This document shows positions 39,834 to 43,073 of a stretch of DNA of 43,073 nucleotides, piece by piece. The notes beneath the pieces were generated by a model. It saw only the letters and a list, made by a program, of their open reading frames with translations. It was not told where the DNA came from and ran no database searches. Position 1 is the first letter of the stretch. Every line of letters starts with the position of its first letter. The position numbers and the translations under genes are program-made. This stretch comes from Dyella_B sp035486915 (lineage in GTDB: Bacteria; Pseudomonadota; Gammaproteobacteria; Xanthomonadales; Rhodanobacteraceae), in contig NZ_DATHMR010000133.1 in the NCBI RefSeq assembly GCF_035486915.1, positions 1 to 43,073 of the forward strand. Direction: 5' to 3'.

Positions 39834-40952
39834 TCAATGAGTCCTCAATCGCCTGGACCATGCACCGATCTTGCGCGCCGCTCCCCACCTGATCGATTCA
39901 TGCGATTCGCTATGCATGAGTCGTTGGCTTATCACGCGAAGTACCTGCGCCATCAACATGCATTCTTCTTCGGGCTTCAATACATCGGTGGTTGTAGTCG
40001 AGGCTTCATTGAATCGCATGTCGAAATCGGGAGCTTCCAGACCGTAGGTATCTACAAGCCGGTCGTTGATGTGAGCAAAGCGCTGCATCAACGTTGTTCG
40101 CTCATGGAGCGTCAACGCACTCTCCAGCGCTATCTCGCTTGATACGGCGTTCTCGGACCGAAGCCACGCAAGCAAACTCCTGCGCAACTGATTGGCTTCG
40201 TGGTAAGCGTCTGGTTCGCCTGCGCGCATGGCTTCGCGCCACGTAGGCAGAAATTGATTGATGCCATGAAGGACCCGCGCTTCATACAGGCTGATTCGCT
40301 GATTGATGCGACCTACCGACTCGAATTCAGATAGATCGATATGACCCAGCCCTGCGCAACGCAAGAAATCGGCGGTAAGGCTATTTCGACATGCGCTTGC
40401 GTATGACCTGACCGTCACCGCATCGTTACCGAATACGGCCTGCCAATCCTCGACAACCTGTAACGGATTGAAACGGCGAACGTCCGGTGAAATACGATCA
40501 ATCGGTATCCAGTCGCGGCTGCCGCAGCATAAATCCGTGGATAGTGCGCTCAATGCCATCTCGTCCTGCCTGCGCGCATACAGGATGACATGCACCGAGT
40601 GCGCGGACAGATACCCAGCCAATTCGTGTATTGCAGCGCGATCAAAGCGCGACGACATATGCTCGGCGCTAAGCAAGACACAGTCGCTGCGTGTGCGATC
40701 GATATGGCGATTTAAATGATCCATCATCACAGCAACGGGTTGCTGTGACGATGCCGCAATGAAATCGCATCGATCAGAGGAGAGAAATGCCGCCGCAATG
40801 GGATGATGCGCTCTTTGCTGACACAGCAAACTGTCTGTTGGATACAGGACGCCATATTTCTTGCGCAACAAATTCGCATTCGCATGCAACGTGTGCTGCA
40901 GATACGTCGTCCCAGTCTTTTCACTTCCGATGTGAAGAAGAACGTGCGCCAC
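39834..40952 (-). CDS. Sulfotransferase-like P-loop protein
   Basis: A protein of about 372 residues. The N-terminus VLLHIGSEKTGTTYLQHTL matches the 5'-phosphosulfate-binding loop of PAPS-dependent sulfotransferases (G-x-x-K-T/S-G-T-T), and VHVILYARRQDEMALSAL resembles the 3'-phosphate-binding region (R-R/P-x-D/E). The rest, from about residue 130, is poorly conserved. It may sulfate a surface glycan, but no glycan genes are adjacent. Start chosen as GTG 40950-40952, after GGGG at about 8 nt; the frame stays open to a TTG at 41015. The gene looks more A/T-rich than its neighbours and lies just past a tRNA gene, so it may have been acquired. Confidence 0.6.
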   Translation of the reverse strand: MAHVLLHIGSEKTGTTYLQHTLHANANLLRKKYGVLYPTDSLLCQQRAHHPIAAAFLSSDRCDFIAASSQQPVAVMMDHLNRHIDRTRSDCVLLSAEHMSSRFDRAAIHELAGYLSAHSVHVILYARRQDEMALSALSTDLCCGSRDWIPIDRISPDVRRFNPLQVVEDWQAVFGNDAVTVRSYASACRNSLTADFLRCAGLGHIDLSEFESVGRINQRISLYEARVLHGINQFLPTWREAMRAGEPDAYHEANQLRRSLLAWLRSENAVSSEIALESALTLHERTTLMQRFAHINDRLVDTYGLEAPDFDMRFNEASTTTTDVLKPEEECMLMAQVLRVISQRLMHSESHESIRWGAARKIGAWSRRLRTH

Positions 40953-41287
40953 GCGTATTTCCCCGTGCTGAAAAGGAAGCAGCCGACACCCCGTCGCGTC
41001 GTCAGCCTGACGCAAGAATAGCGTAAGTTTCGATGAAAGCTAGGCGAAGGCTTCGACAGAATTTATCGTAAAATCATGCCGTTCCGATCATTTTTGCGAG
41101 CTCGTTCGCAATATCTTGCATAACGGCATCTTCGGACCCGGTACGCGAGGCCGGGGCACCTCAAAACGCATGCGTCCGGGAATCCCAACGCGAGGACATA
41201 TCTACTGCTCCTTGACGCCGTCTGCACCTATTCCACACATAGGAAAATTCACATTCACCCAATCGTGTGATTCGACGGACGGGTGTC
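40953..41287. other. Intergenic region without a recognised gene
   Basis: A 335-nt divergent gap between the sulfotransferase-like gene and the small DUF2188-like gene. I saw no conserved reading frame, clear promoter pair or strong inverted repeat. A TAAAAT hexamer around 41067-41075 is not accompanied by a proper -35 box. Confidence 0.5.
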
Positions 41288-41548
41288 ATGAGCACGTTTT
41301 ATATCCCCTACTGTGAAAGCCAGGCTGCGGAATGGCGTGTGGTAGAGAACGGTAAGACCCAGCTTTTTCACTCCCGCCGCGAGGCGCTTGTGTTTGCTAT
41401 TGACCGATGCAGGGAGGCTCGGGCGTCCGGGGACCCTTCGGCAGTAATCAGCATTGAGGGAAATGACGGCCAGTGGCGGGCGTTTGATAGCCGCTTGGTG
41501 CCGGCCGCCGATGAAGCCCCAGCCTGGAACACCACGGTTCGCCACTGA
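41288..41548 (+). CDS. Small DUF2188-like protein
   Basis: An 86-residue protein without signal peptide. The pattern EWRVVENGKTQLFHSRREALVFAIDRCREARASGDPSAVISIEGNDGQWRAF resembles DUF2188: a Trp-x-Val strand, a helix with REAL-x-x-A, then a strand and G-x-D-G-x-W/I. Function is unknown. The assignment rests on pattern only, so it is tentative. Start ATG 41288; a start seven codons earlier is possible. Confidence 0.5.
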   Translation: MSTFYIPYCESQAAEWRVVENGKTQLFHSRREALVFAIDRCREARASGDPSAVISIEGNDGQWRAFDSRLVPAADEAPAWNTTVRH

Positions 41549-41664
41549 CGACCGGCGTCTGCCCTGACCGGGCTCAAGTAACCGCCAGCCTCGCCGATAA
41601 AACACTCAACAATTCTCACCCGGGCTTGGGGAAGTCCGGGGGCGGCCATCGCAGGGGGTGTGCC

Positions 41665-41889
41665 ATGATTTTAACCGTCGTAGAAGAACTGATGCTCCAC
41701 AACAAAACCTGCCCACAGTGTGGTGCGGGCGAACCATGCCTTGTTGCCGAGCATATTCAGGACTGCTGGCCTCAACGCGTTGCCTCGCAGGCGGCCGCGG
41801 TTCTTTCAGAGATATCGGCCGGGGTTGTTGAAGAACAACCCGTTGTGGCAGCTCGTGTTCGGGTGCCGCAATTCAGCAGATTTGGATGA
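41665..41889 (+). CDS. Small Cys-containing hypothetical protein
   Basis: A 74-residue open frame starting MILTVVEELMLHNKTCPQCG, with C-P-Q-C and a following C (GEPCLVAEHIQDCW) that could form a small zinc site. There is GGGGGTGTGCC upstream of the ATG. I recognise no family. It is supported only by the open frame, the plausible start and the cysteine pattern, so it may be spurious. Confidence 0.35.
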   Translation: MILTVVEELMLHNKTCPQCGAGEPCLVAEHIQDCWPQRVASQAAAVLSEISAGVVEEQPVVAARVRVPQFSRFG

Positions 41890-42185
41890 CATCGGCGTCC
41901 ATCTCGATGATGTACCGGTGACGCTACTGTTCATCCGTACATCATCGAGCACAGCGCGTGCGACACATGCGCCACGTGGTACGTATTACCTCAGTGACGC
42001 ATGTGGATGTAAAGCCATACGTGTTGTGTCCGCATCAAAAACATGAAGGTTCATGCACGATACGGCTCGATAAATAGTTCGTTAGCAAAGCATGAATAAA
42101 CGCCTATCGCGGTGTTCTATTTTCACTTCGGATTGATATCGAGCGACAAAGACTCAAGGCTCCGAAAAGCCACGAGGATCCGTCC
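41890..42185. other. Intergenic region without a recognised gene
   Basis: About 296 nt before the PepSY-like gene. The last 130 nt are clearly A/T-richer (for example AAATAGTTCGTTAGCAAAGC) and probably hold the promoter of that gene, but I could not identify a consensus -35/-10 pair. No tRNA, palindrome or long reading frame was seen. Confidence 0.45.
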
Positions 42186-42602
42186 GTGAACAAGACGATT
42201 ACTTCATTGACCATCGCGCTAGCGCTGGGATGCGGTGTCGCCGCGGCGCAACAGGCCATGACTGAGCAGGACGTACGCGCCGACCTTGCACAACAGGGTT
42301 ACAACGACGTGCACGATGTGGACTTTCATGACGGCGTCTGGACGGCTCGCGCCAAAAGCGGCGACGGCACGAAAGTGAAATTACGCATTGACCCCACCAC
42401 CGGACGCGCATTCCCCGACTCGCAGATTTCCCGCCTGAGTGAAGCCGACGTTCGTGCACAACTTTCGACAGACGGCTACACGCGCGTGCACGACGTCGAT
42501 TTCAATAATGGCGTCTGGACGGCCAAAGCGGAAAACCAGAGCGGCAAGGACGTGAAGCTGCAGATCGATCCGGATACTGGACGAATCATCGGCAGCAATT
42601 GA
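42186..42602 (+). CDS. Exported protein with two PepSY-like repeats
   Basis: A 138-residue protein with signal peptide (about residues 1-21, ending GVAAAQ) and two tandem copies of a roughly 55-residue unit: LAQQGYNDVHDVDFHDGVWT plus LRIDPTTGRAF, and LSTDGYTRVHDVDFNNGVWT plus LQIDPDTGRII. The unit (helix, then strands VDF-x-x-G-V-W-T-A-x-A and K-x-x-I-D-P-x-T-G-R) is a PepSY-type domain, often linked with inhibition of peptidases or sensing in the periplasm. Start is GTG with GAGG 8 nt upstream. It is followed by a strong terminator and converges on the CcdA-like gene. Confidence 0.8.
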   Translation: MNKTITSLTIALALGCGVAAAQQAMTEQDVRADLAQQGYNDVHDVDFHDGVWTARAKSGDGTKVKLRIDPTTGRAFPDSQISRLSEADVRAQLSTDGYTRVHDVDFNNGVWTAKAENQSGKDVKLQIDPDTGRIIGSN

Positions 42603-42620
42603 TCGCCTGCCGGACTTCCT

Positions 42621-42653
42621 AACAACGCGGGGATGACCGATCCCCGCGTTGTT
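42621..42653. terminator. 14-bp terminator hairpin between the PepSY-like and CcdA-like genes
   Basis: AACAACGCGGGGAT (42621-42634) pairs perfectly with ATCCCCGCGTTGTT (42640-42653) with a 5-nt loop. It lies 18 nt after one stop codon and 6 nt after the other, serving both convergent genes. The T-tract is short on either strand. Confidence 0.75.
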
Positions 42654-42659
42654 TGCATC

Positions 42660-43073
42660 TCACAACGATGTCGTCAGATTGGTGACCCAATCGGGCAAGA
42701 TGCCGATGACGGTTGCCTCCAGAGCGCGATCCGTACCGGTGATGATCAGCACGCCGACCAGCAACATCAATGCACCCAATATACGTCGCCCACGCGTGCT
42801 CGCATTCATCAGTCGGACGCGCCAGCGCGACATCAATTTCTGTGTCGCCATGGCCATCGCTAACAGCACCGTTGCAATGCCCAGTGCAAAAGCCAGCATC
42901 ACAAAAGCGACCTCACCAAGGTTTTTGCCTTGCGCAGCCAGCACTGTCGCAGCACCGAGTGTTGGTCCTACGCAAGGGCTCCAGACCAGACCAAGCAATA
43001 CACCGATACCCGCCTGCCCGACCAAACCGAATCGCTCCAATCGCGCCTGACGTTCCCCTGCCCAGCTCGCGAG
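42660..43073 (-). CDS. CcdA/DsbD-type transmembrane thiol-disulfide protein (C-terminal part, cut by window edge)
   Basis: The frame is open to the right edge, so the N-terminus lies outside. The visible 137 residues have three transmembrane segments: around GIGVLLGLVWSPCVGPTLGAA, VAFVMLAFALGIATVLLAMAMA and ILGALMLLVGVLIITG. The SPCVGPTLG motif contains the second redox-active Cys characteristic of CcdA-family proteins, which carry electrons across the inner membrane for cytochrome c maturation or periplasmic reduction. It is consistent with the TlpA-like protein at 14348-14815 but is not adjacent to it. Confidence 0.8.
   Translation of the reverse strand, partial: LASWAGERQARLERFGLVGQAGIGVLLGLVWSPCVGPTLGAATVLAAQGKNLGEVAFVMLAFALGIATVLLAMAMATQKLMSRWRVRLMNASTRGRRILGALMLLVGVLIITGTDRALEATVIGILPDWVTNLTTSL

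Noticed and set aside
41142..41160. Possible att site repeating the tRNA-Phe 3' end (GGCCGGGG on the opposite strand)
   Set aside because: Only 8 bases match and the string is common in GC-rich DNA; no integrase gene is nearby.

Overview
The window looks like chromosomal DNA of a GC-rich gammaproteobacterium of the order Xanthomonadales, most likely family Rhodanobacteraceae (Dyella/Luteibacter/Frateuria/Rhodanobacter-like). This rests on gene content and order (ychF-pth-rplY-prs-tRNA-Gln-ispE-lolB, hemA-prfA, coaD-rsmD//ftsY, mutY-yggX) and on the protein sequences; it is inference, no search was run. Nearly all of it is densely packed core genome with many 4-nt ATGA/GTGA start-stop overlaps. 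I found no rRNA, CRISPR array, transposase or phage module.

Layout. 1-8451 (minus strand): the edge of a hotdog thioesterase, a GNAT acetyltransferase, then the translation/outer-membrane block TPR lipoprotein-lolB-(GNAT-IspE fusion)-tRNA-Gln-prs-rplY-pth-ychF, closed by an intrinsic terminator. 8544-14057 (plus): hemA and prfA (haem precursor and translation termination), a TPR protein with an O-GlcNAc-transferase-like (GT41) domain, and a PPK2 polyphosphate kinase. 14077-16086 (minus): YihY-type membrane protein, TlpA-type thioredoxin, acylphosphatase. 16156-21730: WrbA-like flavoprotein, DUF2069, acyl-CoA thioesterase, AidB-like acyl-CoA dehydrogenase, one-domain asparaginase homologue, SufT, and a tandem pair of REP/BIME-like repeats. 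21727-26544 (minus): the proton-translocating transhydrogenase genes pntAA, pntAB and pntB, with a plus-strand sigma factor/DUF3619-like/DUF3106 cassette lying between pntAA and pntAB. 26647-29211 (plus): cytidine deaminase, nitroreductase, 5'-3' exonuclease and Nudix hydrolase. 29217-34191 (minus): YfhL-type ferredoxin, gamma-glutamyltransferase, lactonase-like MBL-fold hydrolase, TMEM43-family protein and a subclass B3 metallo-beta-lactamase. 34368-36009 (minus): rsmD, coaD and a lipoprotein. 36102-39594 (plus): ftsY-asmA-like-mutY-yggX, a tightly coupled operon. 39665-43073: tRNA-Phe with a good sigma70 promoter and terminator, then a sparser, accessory-looking stretch (sulfotransferase-like gene, small unknown genes, a PepSY-like exported protein) and the end of a CcdA-like gene.

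Most unusual points: (i) ispE at its usual locus is fused in frame behind a GNAT domain, and its kinase half has lost the usual glycine-rich GHMP loop and the GYH substrate motif; (ii) the GT41-like protein has replacements at positions that bind UDP-sugar in O-GlcNAc transferase; (iii) the pnt genes are split by an opposed regulatory cassette; (iv) a TMEM43 homologue sits between two metallo-beta-lactamase-fold enzymes, one an apparently intact B3 beta-lactamase; (v) the intrinsic terminator after rsmD abuts the coaD start codon. I did not find one clearly new multi-gene system; the GNAT-IspE fusion is the best candidate for new biology.
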